In this document: positions 25,405 through 33,615 of the stretch, in pieces
Position numbering within the stretch: position 1 is the first letter of the stretch
Layout of the letters: every line of letters begins with the position of its first letter
Assembly: GCF_003606285.1 (NCBI RefSeq)
Contig: NZ_CP028885.1
Span: forward strand, 1 to 64,000
Length of the DNA: 64,000 bases
From: Borrelia turcica IST7
GTDB taxonomy: Bacteria > Spirochaetota > Spirochaetia > Borreliales > Borreliaceae
Direction: 5' to 3'
The notes under the pieces: generated by a model
Database searches by the model: none
Told to the model about the DNA's origin: nothing
The model's input: the letters and a program-made list of their open reading frames with translations, nothing else
Program-made: the position numbers and the translations under genes

Positions 25405-25785
25405 TTACTGTTGAGCTGCTTTAGCTGCTATAGCTGTTGTTTTTCCCTTAAGTGTATTAAGTATTGCTTCAAAGCTACCTTCACCAGTTTCTGCTAAGTT
25501 CATTTCTTTAAGAGCATCTTTAAACTTCTTCTCTTCTGTGTTATTTTTCTTTAAAGTAATAGCCTTCAAGAAACTGGTTTTCTTATCTCCTAAACCATCA
25601 ATTACTGTCTTAATTGCAGTATTGTCGTACACTTTTGTCTTGTCTGCAAGAGAATAAGTAGTTGTAAGGTAATTCACAACCTCATCGATTGATGCTGCTG
25701 CTGTTTTGCTCACGTCAACACCATCATTCTTGCAAGCTACCAAAGCAAATAAAGCTAATAAAGCTGTTAAGATAATTTTTTTCAT
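25405..25785 (-). CDS. Lipoprotein, 126 residues, helical
   Basis: Minus-strand lipoprotein with an excellent ribosome site (AAAAGGAGAA) on that strand. The signal peptide MKKIILTALLALFALVAC (lipobox LVAC) is followed by KNDGVDVSK. The mature part is an Ala/Lys/Thr-rich helical bundle (AASIDEVVNYLTTTYSLADK ... LNTLKGKTTAIAAKAAQQ), in style like Borrelia Vsp/OspC-type or small dbp-type proteins, though I cannot assign a family. It is well kept and more GC-rich than its neighbours, which suggests strong expression. It converges on the small lipoprotein at 24926, with back-to-back terminators between them. Confidence 0.75.
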   Translation of the reverse strand: MKKIILTALLALFALVACKNDGVDVSKTAAASIDEVVNYLTTTYSLADKTKVYDNTAIKTVIDGLGDKKTSFLKAITLKKNNTEEKKFKDALKEMNLAETGEGSFEAILNTLKGKTTAIAAKAAQQ

Positions 25786-26007
25786 TAAACATTCTCCTTT
25801 TATTATATCCGTATAGATATAATAGTTTACATATTTTTTATTAATAATAACAGGTTTATTTCAAAAGTGCAAATATATTTCAAATTTTATACATAACAAT
25901 TATTTTGATAAATTTAATAGTTATCCAAAGCATTAATGAAATTAATCTATATAATAGGGCCCAATGTACATTTTAAAACTCATATATATGAGATTAAAAG
26001 AAAATCA

Positions 26008-26041
26008 GAAGAGAGAAGTTAAATAATAAACCTCTCTCTTT
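26008..26041 (-). terminator. Terminator for the minus-strand lipoprotein
   Basis: GAGAGAAGTT and AACCTCTCTC form a stem of about nine pairs that precedes the A/T tract. In the minus direction it follows the stop at 26083. Confidence 0.55.
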
Positions 26042-26082
26042 TAATTATATCTAAATAGTTTATAAGGTGTGATGGTTATTTT

Positions 26083-26955
26083 TTATTTGACTGCCGGTTG
26101 TTCAAGCTTGAAATCATTTGCTGTATTCTCTATTCCCTGATTTTTTTCAAGTGTTTCTTTTATTAATCGAACCAGATAGCTAGAATCAAGTAAAATGCTG
26201 TATTCCTTAACGCTACTGTCGATATTGTCTGTTTTACTTTTATTGCCTGTGTTACCTGCATTAGTTATATTGTCTTTTTTATCTCTAACTCTTATTTTAG
26301 CTTTTACAGTTTTACTTTTGGTAAGTGCAGGTATTGCCTTGCCGTTCCCCTTTATTATCCCAAATGGATTTGTGTTAGCATACCCTTTCTCAGATGAAGC
26401 TTCTGTTTTCGGAATAGATATAGTAGTAAAAGACCAAGACCACAGCCCCACTGGATATTCTCTTATATTAAAATCTAGGCCAGAATCATTCTCTAGCGTG
26501 AAACTTTCAACTTCAAGGTTTTCATTGCCCTTAGTTGTCTCAAACAACACAAGTGGCATAGTGTATTTAGTAAATTCATTATCCAATTTAACAGGACTTA
26601 TTGAGTATGAATATCTAACTTTTCCTTCAAGTTCTGGTATAACGTTTCCTTTATGGTCTCTAATAGCTATTGCTTTAGTTTTAATCCATGTTACATCGCT
26701 TGAAAAAACAAGAAAAGCTTTAACATTTTTAGTACCCTCTATTGTCTCGTATTTTTCTTCTTCTTCTTTGCTTGGGGAGTTTTGTGTCAATTTAGATTGT
26801 CCAGTATTCTTAGCTTTCCCCACAGACCTGTTTAGTTCAAGTAATTTTGCTTGTGCTTGGCTAGTATCTTGAGAAAATTCTGTGCTTTTTCCTAAATTAC
26901 ATGTAATAAAAAATACTGAAATGAAAATTAATGATAAATTTTTTGTGGTTTTCAT
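26083..26955 (-). CDS. Lipoprotein, 290 residues, beta-rich domain
   Basis: The signal peptide MKTTKNLSLIFISVFFITC (lipobox FITC) is followed by NLGKSTEFSQ and a charged linker to about residue 70. The domain from KNVKAFLVFSSDVTWIKTKA to LEVESFTLENDSG is strand-rich with aromatic residues, followed by a Trp motif (PVGLWSWSF) and a Lys-rich stretch. The C-terminus has a helix (SSYLVRLIKETLEKNQ). On the minus strand a ribosome site (GGAAGAT) precedes ATG. Its rather even beta fold recalls the exported proteins of the two-gene cassettes that follow, but shared residues are few. No family assignment. Confidence 0.65.
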   Translation of the reverse strand: MKTTKNLSLIFISVFFITCNLGKSTEFSQDTSQAQAKLLELNRSVGKAKNTGQSKLTQNSPSKEEEEKYETIEGTKNVKAFLVFSSDVTWIKTKAIAIRDHKGNVIPELEGKVRYSYSISPVKLDNEFTKYTMPLVLFETTKGNENLEVESFTLENDSGLDFNIREYPVGLWSWSFTTISIPKTEASSEKGYANTNPFGIIKGNGKAIPALTKSKTVKAKIRVRDKKDNITNAGNTGNKSKTDNIDSSVKEYSILLDSSYLVRLIKETLEKNQGIENTANDFKLEQPAVK

Positions 26956-27166
26956 ATCTTCCTCCCTCTTACCTTTTAGTTTTTATTTTAGGCTTTTCTT
27001 AAGCCCATATTTGTTTAAAAGTAATTCAAGTTAAAAGTATTTCAATGAAATTAAATAATTTTGATTAGTTAATTCTTTTATTTTGTGCCTAAATAAATTA
27101 ACAAAAAAGAAAATTTGACAAGTAAAAATAATCGTATAAAGAGTTTTCGTGTGCTATTTTGTGTAC

Positions 27167-27172
27167 TATAAT
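27167..27172 (+). promoter_or_regulatory. -10 element of a likely leaderless transcript
   Basis: TATAAT at 27167-27172 lies six bases before the ATG at 27179, with no ribosome site between. Transcription would begin at about the start codon. The -35 region is not obvious. Confidence 0.5.
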
Positions 27173-27178
27173 TAAAAA

Positions 27179-27781
27179 ATGAGAATCATATTCTTAAGTT
27201 TAAGTTTAGCTATAATGCTTATTATTGCCTTAAGTTTTGCTTTGGTTATAGTTAATGTCTATGCGGAGAGGCCTTCTTCAACCCCTTCAGAAGAGATTGA
27301 AATTATTAATCAGAGTAATACAGATGCAGTTAAGTTTAAGATTGCTTTAATAAATCAGTTGGGCTCTGTTGCTATTGTTTACGATTACAAGGGCGCCGAT
27401 AAAAGGTTTTATTTAGATTTTGAGATTATAACAGACAATGAACCTCTTAATCTTGTAGGCGTTTCCCTTAATGGCGTTGATATTGAGCAGGAAGTTTTAC
27501 TTACGTCTAGCCAACTCAAATTTGAAGATGGACAATATATTTTGAGTTTTGACGACTCAATACCAAAGACAGGTTTTTTTGTTGACCTTGACTCTCGGGA
27601 TGAATATTTAAAGCTAGCGGAGTTTGCAAGGGGCGATGGTATTAAATTTTGCGTCAAATGCATAGAGAGAAGAACAGGTGTTGTTCGCAATATTTCTTTT
27701 AAATTAAGTTTAGAGAAAGGCAAGAAATTCTTTGACCTTATTGAGGAATACGGCAAGAATGTTAAAGGATTTATGGGTTGA
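27179..27781 (+). CDS. Two-gene cassette A, first protein: exported beta-sandwich-like protein
   Basis: A 200-residue protein with an uncleaved or cleaved N-terminal hydrophobic segment (IIFLSLSLAIMLIIALSFAL), no lipobox, then a strand-rich domain (VKFKIALINQLGSVAIVYDY, NEPLNLVGVSLNGVDIEQEV) and a final VVRNISFKLSLEKGKKFFDL. The last part is matched in the gene at 35346 (EKNYSFKVSPKNLISFIE), as is the spacing to the second cassette gene. The pair at 27179/27809 and the pair at 35346/35898 are thus duplicates of one unit. The likely site is the periplasm or inner membrane. The function is unknown. Confidence 0.65.
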   Translation: MRIIFLSLSLAIMLIIALSFALVIVNVYAERPSSTPSEEIEIINQSNTDAVKFKIALINQLGSVAIVYDYKGADKRFYLDFEIITDNEPLNLVGVSLNGVDIEQEVLLTSSQLKFEDGQYILSFDDSIPKTGFFVDLDSRDEYLKLAEFARGDGIKFCVKCIERRTGVVRNISFKLSLEKGKKFFDLIEEYGKNVKGFMG

Positions 27782-27808
27782 TTTATAAGATTATTTGGTG
27801 GAGAGCAA

Positions 27809-28483
27809 ATGAGCTTTATTAGGTATAGGTATATTAGGTATATTTTATTGATAATACTTATTGTGTTATTTATAACTTGCCTTGTAGTCTTCATAGGGCT
27901 ACTTAACATTTTTATGAGTACCTCCAATGGTGAGAAGGAGGGGCGTTACTATTCCGTTAACCCAATAAATGATGTTATTATGAGCAAATCTTATTTTAAA
28001 GAATTTGAGTCTGGCAATATCAAGAGTATTTTTTTTAAGAAATTAGATGTTAATATTGGCTCTGAAAGCTTTAAGGGACTAGACGAGGAAGGCAAGCGAA
28101 ATTTGCTAGATTCTTATCCATCTTACCATTTAGAGTTTGTTGTACTTGATAATGGGTTTTTAATGAATTTTAAAAATGTAATTTTTAATGAAATAGACGC
28201 TAAGATATACAAGCAACACCATATGGTTGAACCAGATTTTGGGTCTCCAATCGTGGCCTATTTTCAAATAGGTAATGATGATGCAGGTGCTAAGAATTTG
28301 GGGCAATATCCAGTACGGGTAGTTAATGTTTTCAAAATTACATTTAATGATGCTTTGTTTAACTCTTTAATGAAACAGAAGATATTAAAATTTACTTTAA
28401 TTGCTCATGATAATAAAGAGTATAATTTAATAGTTGATAATTTTTTATCCAAGTATGATTTTCAAACACCAAGTAGGCAATAA
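27809..28483 (+). CDS. Two-gene cassette A, second protein: membrane-anchored
   Basis: A 224-residue protein, 27 bases after the first gene. One transmembrane helix (YILLIILIVLFITCLVVFIG) near residues 13-35, then an extracytoplasmic domain. Conserved with the gene at 35898 are the block SYPSYHLEFVVL, the segment MNFKNVIFNEIDA and the end FTLIAHDNKEY...LSKYDF. The ribosome site is GGTGGAGAG. The paralogue has a cleavable-type signal instead, so anchoring differs between copies. The shared ending AHD..EY..........YDF is the family mark. No family recognised. Confidence 0.7.
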   Translation: MSFIRYRYIRYILLIILIVLFITCLVVFIGLLNIFMSTSNGEKEGRYYSVNPINDVIMSKSYFKEFESGNIKSIFFKKLDVNIGSESFKGLDEEGKRNLLDSYPSYHLEFVVLDNGFLMNFKNVIFNEIDAKIYKQHHMVEPDFGSPIVAYFQIGNDDAGAKNLGQYPVRVVNVFKITFNDALFNSLMKQKILKFTLIAHDNKEYNLIVDNFLSKYDFQTPSRQ

Positions 28484-28911
28484 ATCTTATTAGCGTATGG
28501 CAATTATCTTTAAATTAAAAATGTTTTTATTAATCTGATTTTATATAAAATTATAGGTTTTAATTTGAATATCTTTATTTTGATATATGCTTATTTAAAG
28601 GTATGAGGAAACTATTAGGAAATTTTAATTTTCTAATAGTCCCTAAGTTTCCTTATATAGTTATCTTTTTTTTAAAAATAATCATTTCCAGTGTATCGTT
28701 TACTTAAACGCTTTTCTTATGCAAAATTAGAATCAATATAAGAGTCAATTTTTAAAAAGAAAGACAAGATTTAGACTTTTGTTATAGGTTTAATTTGTAA
28801 TCTTTATTAAAAAATATCATTATAAATAAGTAATATTATTAAATAATAATCAAACTAAAAAGAAATGTCAATAATGTTGGTAATTTTAGTCTAAACAAAT
28901 TGTAACCATGC
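28484..28911. other. Intergenic region with hairpin and a repeated promoter block
   Basis: A hairpin lies at 28608-28652 (GGAAACTATTAG with CTAATAGT and GTTTCC). Bases from about 28770 to 28860 repeat the block found before the genes at 29353 and 30450 (AGACTTTT.TTA.AGGTTTAAT, then ATCTTTATTA and AAATAAGTAATA). This is the promoter of a PF54-like gene whose signal-peptide part is gone. Confidence 0.65.
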
Positions 28912-29118
28912 ATGCAGGCATTTATGAACAAGAGAACTGACTTAATAAGTAAACTTAAAACTCAAGTAGTAGCTACAGAATCAAAGAAAAGTAATGAAAT
29001 AGAGTTGAAGACGGAAGTAGAAAAGATTTCTGACAAAAAAACTTCAACTACTAAAGAGGGTGAGAAAGGATATTACTGGTCTACATATAGAAGTAATATT
29101 GAAGCTAAGGCGATATAA
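28912..29118 (+). pseudogene. PF54-like lipoprotein remnant (C-terminal quarter)
   Basis: An open frame MQAFMNKRTDLISKLKTQVV ... GYYWSTYRSNIEAKA aligns with the C-terminal quarter of the protein at 29353 (LKAFTDSRDSLITAINNQI ... GYYWTTYKKSIQAKA). The copied promoter block lies about 50-140 bases upstream and a terminator follows at 29159, so about 600 bases including the signal peptide have been deleted between them. No lipobox is present. Confidence 0.75.
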
Positions 29119-29158
29119 ATTGGGAACTTAGTTAAGTAATAACTAGCTTTAAACGCTA

Positions 29159-29191
29159 AAAAAGAAGGCCAAACATGGCCTTCTTTTTTTT
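29159..29191 (+). terminator. Rho-independent terminator
   Basis: AAAGAAGGCC pairs with GGCCTTCTTT and is followed by more T. The same hairpin, slightly varied, follows the next three PF54-like genes. Confidence 0.85.
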
Positions 29192-29352
29192 GCAGTCCTT
29201 GCTACACTCAAATTAATATACAAAATTATATTAATCTTTTTAAAAATACTAGACTTTTATTAGAGGTTTAATTTATAATCTTTATTAATGAATATCATTC
29301 TAAATAAGTAATAGTATTGAATGATATCAACAAACTAAACAAGGAGAATAAA

Positions 29353-30258
29353 GTGAAAAAAATTAATATAATATTTTTTCTAATATTAGCTATGGCTGTA
29401 ATGGCTTGTAAACAAGATACGGATGGTGAAACACCAGAGCAAAAAACAGCTAGGGAACAGAAAGAGGCTGAACAACTCGAAAAAATGAAAGAATTAGTAA
29501 AAGACCAAGTAGCAGAAGCAACAAAGCCAAAGCCTGAAACAGATGAGGAAAAGGCAAAAAGAGAAGAGGCAGAAACTAAAGCTTTTCAGGAAAGAGTAGG
29601 CAATGAATTAACAAGAAGAGAAAATGAAGTTGCTCTTAATGCATTAAAAAAAGAAAGAGATGATTACAAAACAAAACTTTCTACCACAAAAAAAACATAT
29701 GATGGTACAGCATCAGGACAAAAAAAGGCAATAACTATTCCTGAACATGTAACTGCTGTTAAAGAGACAGATCTGGACAGCATTTATTCTGGTTTAGGTT
29801 ATGACAATTCTACTATTGGAAAATTGCAGGAGGTAATTACTACATTAGGTATTACTAGCAGTAATCAAAGCGCTAAGGCCGAGGAAATAAAATTTGCTTC
29901 TGGAGCACTGGAGTTGTTAAAATCTCTTGGGGAAGATACTAACAAAGTATTGAATGAGTATTTGGGCGATGCTGGCTTGGAGAAAATTAAAAATGACAAG
30001 AAGCAAATCGAGAAAGCTAAAACTGCTTTAAAGGCATTTACTGACAGTAGAGATTCATTAATAACTGCTATTAATAATCAAATAGGAACTGCGCAAGGAA
30101 ACAAAGGTACTCTTGACACTATGAAGACAGACTTAGAGAAGATTTCTGACAATCCTTCTACTGACGTTACTACATCTGGTCAGAAAGGATACTACTGGAC
30201 TACATATAAGAAAAGTATTCAAGCTAAGGCAAAAGAAATTGCAGACTTAGTTAAGTAA
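29353..30258 (+). CDS. PF54-like (CspA/BBA64-type) lipoprotein
   Basis: Start at GTG 29353, seven bases after AAGGAG; the frame is open further upstream but has no ribosome site. The signal peptide is (M)KKINIIFFLILAMAVMAC. A Lys/Glu-rich helical spacer fills residues 20-95. The C-terminal domain shows the marks of the Borrelia PF54 family: IYSGLGYDNSTIGKLQEVI, then LLKSLGEDTNKVLNEYLGDA and ALKAFTDSRDSLITAINNQI. It is a five- to seven-helix surface domain. Known PF54 members bind complement regulators, plasmin or other host factors, but that cannot be predicted for this one. Confidence 0.75.
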   Translation: MKKINIIFFLILAMAVMACKQDTDGETPEQKTAREQKEAEQLEKMKELVKDQVAEATKPKPETDEEKAKREEAETKAFQERVGNELTRRENEVALNALKKERDDYKTKLSTTKKTYDGTASGQKKAITIPEHVTAVKETDLDSIYSGLGYDNSTIGKLQEVITTLGITSSNQSAKAEEIKFASGALELLKSLGEDTNKVLNEYLGDAGLEKIKNDKKQIEKAKTALKAFTDSRDSLITAINNQIGTAQGNKGTLDTMKTDLEKISDNPSTDVTTSGQKGYYWTTYKKSIQAKAKEIADLVK

Positions 30259-30280
30259 TAACTAGATATTAAAATTAAAC

Positions 30281-30308
30281 AGAAGGCCCTTTGTGGCCTT
30301 TTTTTTAT
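30281..30308 (+). terminator. Rho-independent terminator
   Basis: AAGGCC and GGCCTT form a stem followed by eight T. Confidence 0.75.
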
Positions 30309-30449
30309 TTACAGTCCTTGCTACACTCAAATTAATAAACATCATTTATGGACTTTTATTAGAAGTTTAATTTATAATATTTATTAAATAATATTATTCT
30401 AAATAAGTAATATCATTAAATTATAATAAAACTAAACAAGGAGAATAAA

Positions 30450-31340
30450 GTGAAAAAAATTAATATTATGTTTTTCCTAGTATTATCCGTGGCTATAGTG
30501 GCTTGTAACCCAGACAGTAAGTCGGGTAGTGATGATAGTAAGAAAACACCGACAGGAACAGAACAAACAGGAGCGGGACAAACAGGGGCAACAAAAACAG
30601 GAACACCAGAAACGGCAGGAACAGGAACACCAGCAACGGGAGGAACAGGAGCAGGAGTAACACCTCCACCAGCATCTACAGGCACAGGAACAGAAGGAAC
30701 ACCCCAAACGCCACCAGCACCCCAAGTATCACCATTTGAAGCATTAAAAGCCAAAAGAGATGCATACAAAAAAGAGCTTAGTGACCGAAAAACAGCATTT
30801 GATGGACTAACATCACTCAATAAAGTAGACATTCCTACACAAGTAACTACTGTTAAACCAACAGAAGACCAACCTAAAATACATGCAAGCTTAGGTTATA
30901 ATAGTGATTTAAATAAAAAATTAGACGATTCAATTAAGGCATTGAAACTTGGTGATGGTACTAAGGTAGACGAAATAAAAGTGGTTGACGACATGTTCAT
31001 TATTTTAGTTTCCCTTGATGAGATTACTAACAAATTAGTAGATACGCATTTAAGTGACGAAAACTTGGAAAAAATTAAGAGCGACAGTCAGAAAATCTCT
31101 AGCGCTACCACAGCATTACAGGCATTTATTGACAAGAGAAAGACATTAATGGATGAGCTTAAAAAGCAGATAGAAAAAGCAGCAGTAAAGAAAAGTAATA
31201 CCGCAGATCTTAAAACAGAATTGGAGAAAATTGGTAAAACAACGGCTAATGTTACTACACCTGGTGAGGCCGGATATTATTTTACTACAGTTGAAGCTCT
31301 TAAAGCAAAGGTAGAAGAGATTGAAAACCTATTTAAGTAA
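30450..31340 (+). CDS. PF54-like lipoprotein with Thr/Gly/Pro-rich stalk
   Basis: GTG start with AAGGAGAATAAA before it, identical to the preceding paralogue. Signal peptide with lipobox IVAC, then NPDSKSGSD. Residues about 32-92 form a GC-rich Thr-Gly-Pro stalk (units like TGTPETAG, TGGTGAG, TPPPAS). The helical PF54 domain follows (IHASLGYNSDLNKKLDDSI, LDEITNKLVDTHLSDENLEK, LQAFIDKRKTLMDELKKQI). The stalk composition is unlike that of its neighbours and is likely to vary in length. The order stalk then domain recalls the gene at 54774, where the stalk is Pro-Ala-Glu. Confidence 0.75.
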   Translation: MKKINIMFFLVLSVAIVACNPDSKSGSDDSKKTPTGTEQTGAGQTGATKTGTPETAGTGTPATGGTGAGVTPPPASTGTGTEGTPQTPPAPQVSPFEALKAKRDAYKKELSDRKTAFDGLTSLNKVDIPTQVTTVKPTEDQPKIHASLGYNSDLNKKLDDSIKALKLGDGTKVDEIKVVDDMFIILVSLDEITNKLVDTHLSDENLEKIKSDSQKISSATTALQAFIDKRKTLMDELKKQIEKAAVKKSNTADLKTELEKIGKTTANVTTPGEAGYYFTTVEALKAKVEEIENLFK

Positions 31341-31669
31341 TAACTAGCTATTAAAACTAAACAGAAGGCCCTTTGTGGCCTTTTTGTTGTTTTAGGCTTT
31401 TTTGCAAAAGCTCTGCTTTAAATTAGCGTATAAGAAACAACAACAAAAAAACCTGAACAAAAATATTAAATTAAAGAAGCTTTGATTAATATCTTGTAAT
31501 TACTTATTTCATATTAAATTAATGCAGTAGACAAGAAGAATATTATATTTTTAAATTAAAATATTACAAATTAGTATTGTTATTGTTTAATAATTGTAGT
31601 ACATTATTCTACTAATTGGATAGGATTAAGTATTATCTAATAATAAATACAAACCGAGGAGAGGTAAGA
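31341..31669. other. Intergenic region with terminator and AT-rich promoter area
   Basis: It holds the terminator at 31363-31388 and about 250 AT-rich bases before the ribosome site GAGGAGAGG of the next gene. The promoter block shared by the three upstream PF54-like loci is not evident here. Confidence 0.5.
31363..31388 (+). terminator. Rho-independent terminator
   Basis: AAGGCC and GGCCTT stem with a T run, the same sequence as the one at 30281. Confidence 0.75.
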
Positions 31670-32467
31670 ATGAAAAAGTTTAGTATTATAACTTGTATTT
31701 TAGCTGTGGCTATGCTTGCTTGTAAGCAAAACGGAGTAAAGGAGATTAAGAGTCAAGTTGACAATGAGCAAACAGAAACAGTTCAGGGAAGCAAAGACTT
31801 AAACAATGCGCAAACAGAGACAGTTGTAGTAAAGAGAGTAAAAATTGAACCAAAAACAAAAGAAGAGGCTATAACTGTATTAAATGAGACAGTAAGTCAC
31901 CACAAGGCAGAGATTGCAAAGAAAAAGAGCGAATTTAAGCCAGAAAATAGTCAGAAAGATAAAATTCCTTTTACACAAGTAAGTACTACTTTCCAACCTA
32001 AAAAATTAGAGGAAAGAGTTTATGCAGGACTAGGACATGATGTTGGTCTACTACAAGACTTAAACGAGGCATTAAAGGGGTTAGGTGAAATTAAGGATGA
32101 TTTAAAAGATTCAAATTCACTTCTTGCACAAAATGTTTTGGTATTGCTCTATAACATTGGTCTTGACCAAGAAGTTATGCTAGAGAAATATTTAAACAGT
32201 ACAAAGATATCTGGACTTAATCAAAACAAGACAATGAGTGATATAACTGGTCTTGATGCTCTATTAGAAGAATATATGCAAGCTAAAAGTGATTTAGTAG
32301 CCAAGATTAAAGAGCAACTCAAAGTAGTGGCATCACACAATAGTAATAACGACAAGGAAAAAGCAACAGCAGAATTACAAAAGATTGCTGATGTTAACGG
32401 TGAGTATTGGAAAGAGTACAAGGAACTTGTCAAAAAAGAAACAGTAATTAAGAATCTAGTTCAATAA
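31670..32467 (+). CDS. PF54-like lipoprotein
   Basis: Start set at ATG 31670, next to GAGGAGAGG; an upstream in-frame TTG at 31616 lacks a ribosome site. The product has 265 residues. Signal peptide MKKFSIITCILAVAMLAC, lipobox MLAC, then KQNGVKEIK. After a charged linker comes the family domain (VYAGLGHDVGLLQDLNEAL, LLYNIGLDQEVMLEKYLNST, LDALLEEYMQAKSDLVAKIK). It lacks the GYYW..Y motif near the end that the two upstream copies share, having GEYWKEYKEL instead. It ends the left PF54 group. Confidence 0.75.
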   Translation: MKKFSIITCILAVAMLACKQNGVKEIKSQVDNEQTETVQGSKDLNNAQTETVVVKRVKIEPKTKEEAITVLNETVSHHKAEIAKKKSEFKPENSQKDKIPFTQVSTTFQPKKLEERVYAGLGHDVGLLQDLNEALKGLGEIKDDLKDSNSLLAQNVLVLLYNIGLDQEVMLEKYLNSTKISGLNQNKTMSDITGLDALLEEYMQAKSDLVAKIKEQLKVVASHNSNNDKEKATAELQKIADVNGEYWKEYKELVKKETVIKNLVQ

Positions 32468-32497
32468 GAAATAAATAGGCTATAAGCAAGAAATAAG

Positions 32498-32528
32498 CAG
32501 GCCATAAGTTTTATGGCCTCTTTTTATT
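32498..32528 (+). terminator. Rho-independent terminator
   Basis: GGCCATAA pairs with TTATGGCC and is followed by CTCTTTTTATTT. Confidence 0.8.
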
Positions 32529-32705
32529 TCAAAAACAGATACAAACACAAAGACTTAACATTTCACATTTAAATATTAAAAAACACAAGAAAACTATCTT
32601 TTAATTTCATAGTCATCTTTATTTTTAAATAAAAGCGTGGGGGATTTTGGTTTACTATTTTTGCTGTATATTTATTGTCTATCGATCAAAATTAAGGAGA
32701 GGATT

Positions 32706-33452
32706 ATGAAATGTATAAGTATGTTGCTTGTTTTAATGAGCACTTTTGTTTTCAGTTGTAAGTTATATGAAGCTTTAGCTGAAGAGGAGGCAAGCATAGA
32801 AAGCGAAGCTATGCCTTTAGATGAAGCTAAAATAAGTAGCCTAGATAAAGAGACTGTTCCGGCTGTTCAAGCAGATGGTACGCCTGAGCAAATTGTAGCA
32901 TCCGTAGGTTTAGAAGGCGAGGAGAGTAAGAAATTTGAACATTTGAAAGGGTCTTTAGGTGATGCTATTAAGGTTAATGGAAAAGGCGAGGAAAAACGAA
33001 AAGAAAACGAAGAGAGACAAAAAGAGTTTTTTGATTGGCTAGATAAAAATGATCCTGATCTTTCTAAGAGAAAAGAATTAGCAGAGCTTATGAAGAAGGT
33101 ATACGGCTTATTAAAAGAGCATGCTCAAAATTCAGAACAAATTAAGAGCTTTGTTGAGGGCACTCCAAAGGATGAGAATGTTAAAAAAATTGGAGTTACT
33201 TCTGCTAGAGACATTAAGACTGATGAGCAAGTAGAGGCTTTAATTAAAGCTGTTCTTGGTCATAGTGAAGAGAGTGGAACTAATTTAAGTTTATTCTTCC
33301 AAAAATTAGGCGATGCTTTTGGGACTGAAGATGGTGAGTCGCAAAAAAGCAATGAAAAAATTTTAGAAGAGCTTAAGAGAGTATGTGAAAGCTCTGATGA
33401 GATTAAAAAATTAAAAGAAGATTTAAAGATAGAAGAAAAAGTACAGTCTTGA
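32706..33452 (+). CDS. P35/P37-like antigenic lipoprotein, copy 1
   Basis: Start at ATG 32706 behind AAGGAGAGG. The 248-residue product has signal peptide MKCISMLLVLMSTFVFSC (lipobox VFSC), then KLYEAL. The recognisable core is RQKEFFDWLDKNDPDLSKRK ... MKKVYGLLKEHAQ, the pattern of the Borrelia P35/P37 immunogenic lipoprotein group. It is followed by ARDIKTDEQVEALIKAVLG, present almost unchanged in the next gene. The remainder is helical. The function is not established; related antigens are surface lipoproteins expressed in the mammal. Confidence 0.65.
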   Translation: MKCISMLLVLMSTFVFSCKLYEALAEEEASIESEAMPLDEAKISSLDKETVPAVQADGTPEQIVASVGLEGEESKKFEHLKGSLGDAIKVNGKGEEKRKENEERQKEFFDWLDKNDPDLSKRKELAELMKKVYGLLKEHAQNSEQIKSFVEGTPKDENVKKIGVTSARDIKTDEQVEALIKAVLGHSEESGTNLSLFFQKLGDAFGTEDGESQKSNEKILEELKRVCESSDEIKKLKEDLKIEEKVQS

Positions 33453-33475
33453 GTAATACATAATATTAAGGCGTG

Positions 33476-33515
33476 ACCCTAAAGCTCTCATGAAGAGCTT
33501 TAGGGTTAATTTTTT
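33476..33515 (+). terminator. Strong rho-independent terminator
   Basis: ACCCTAAAGCTCT pairs with AGAGCTTTAGGGT around a six-base loop and is followed by TTAATTTTTTG. The next gene ends with a near-copy. Confidence 0.85.
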
Positions 33516-33615
33516 GCCATAAAGCTTTTTAAGGACAAATTTATATGTTTATTTGGGTTATTGAGATATAGTTGTACTCATCAATACATAAAATACATTT
33601 TTAAGGAGGGGAAAA

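Noticed and set aside
25405..25785. Vsp/Vlp or OspC-type expression locus
   Set aside because: The helical lipoprotein has a similar size and style, but I see none of the conserved Vsp motifs and no expression-site structure near it.
26195..26872. Plus-strand 225-codon open frame
   Set aside because: Antisense to the lipoprotein at 26083. It is hydrophobic Leu/Ser-rich with no start signal, while the minus-strand gene has signal peptide, lipobox and ribosome site.
29317..29352. Extended N-terminus of the gene at 29353
   Set aside because: The 12 extra codons contain the ribosome site AAGGAG, and the paralogue at 30450 starts at the matching GTG.
30416..30832. Minus-strand Val/Pro-rich frame
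   Set aside because: Mirror of the Thr-Gly-Pro stalk of the gene at 30450.
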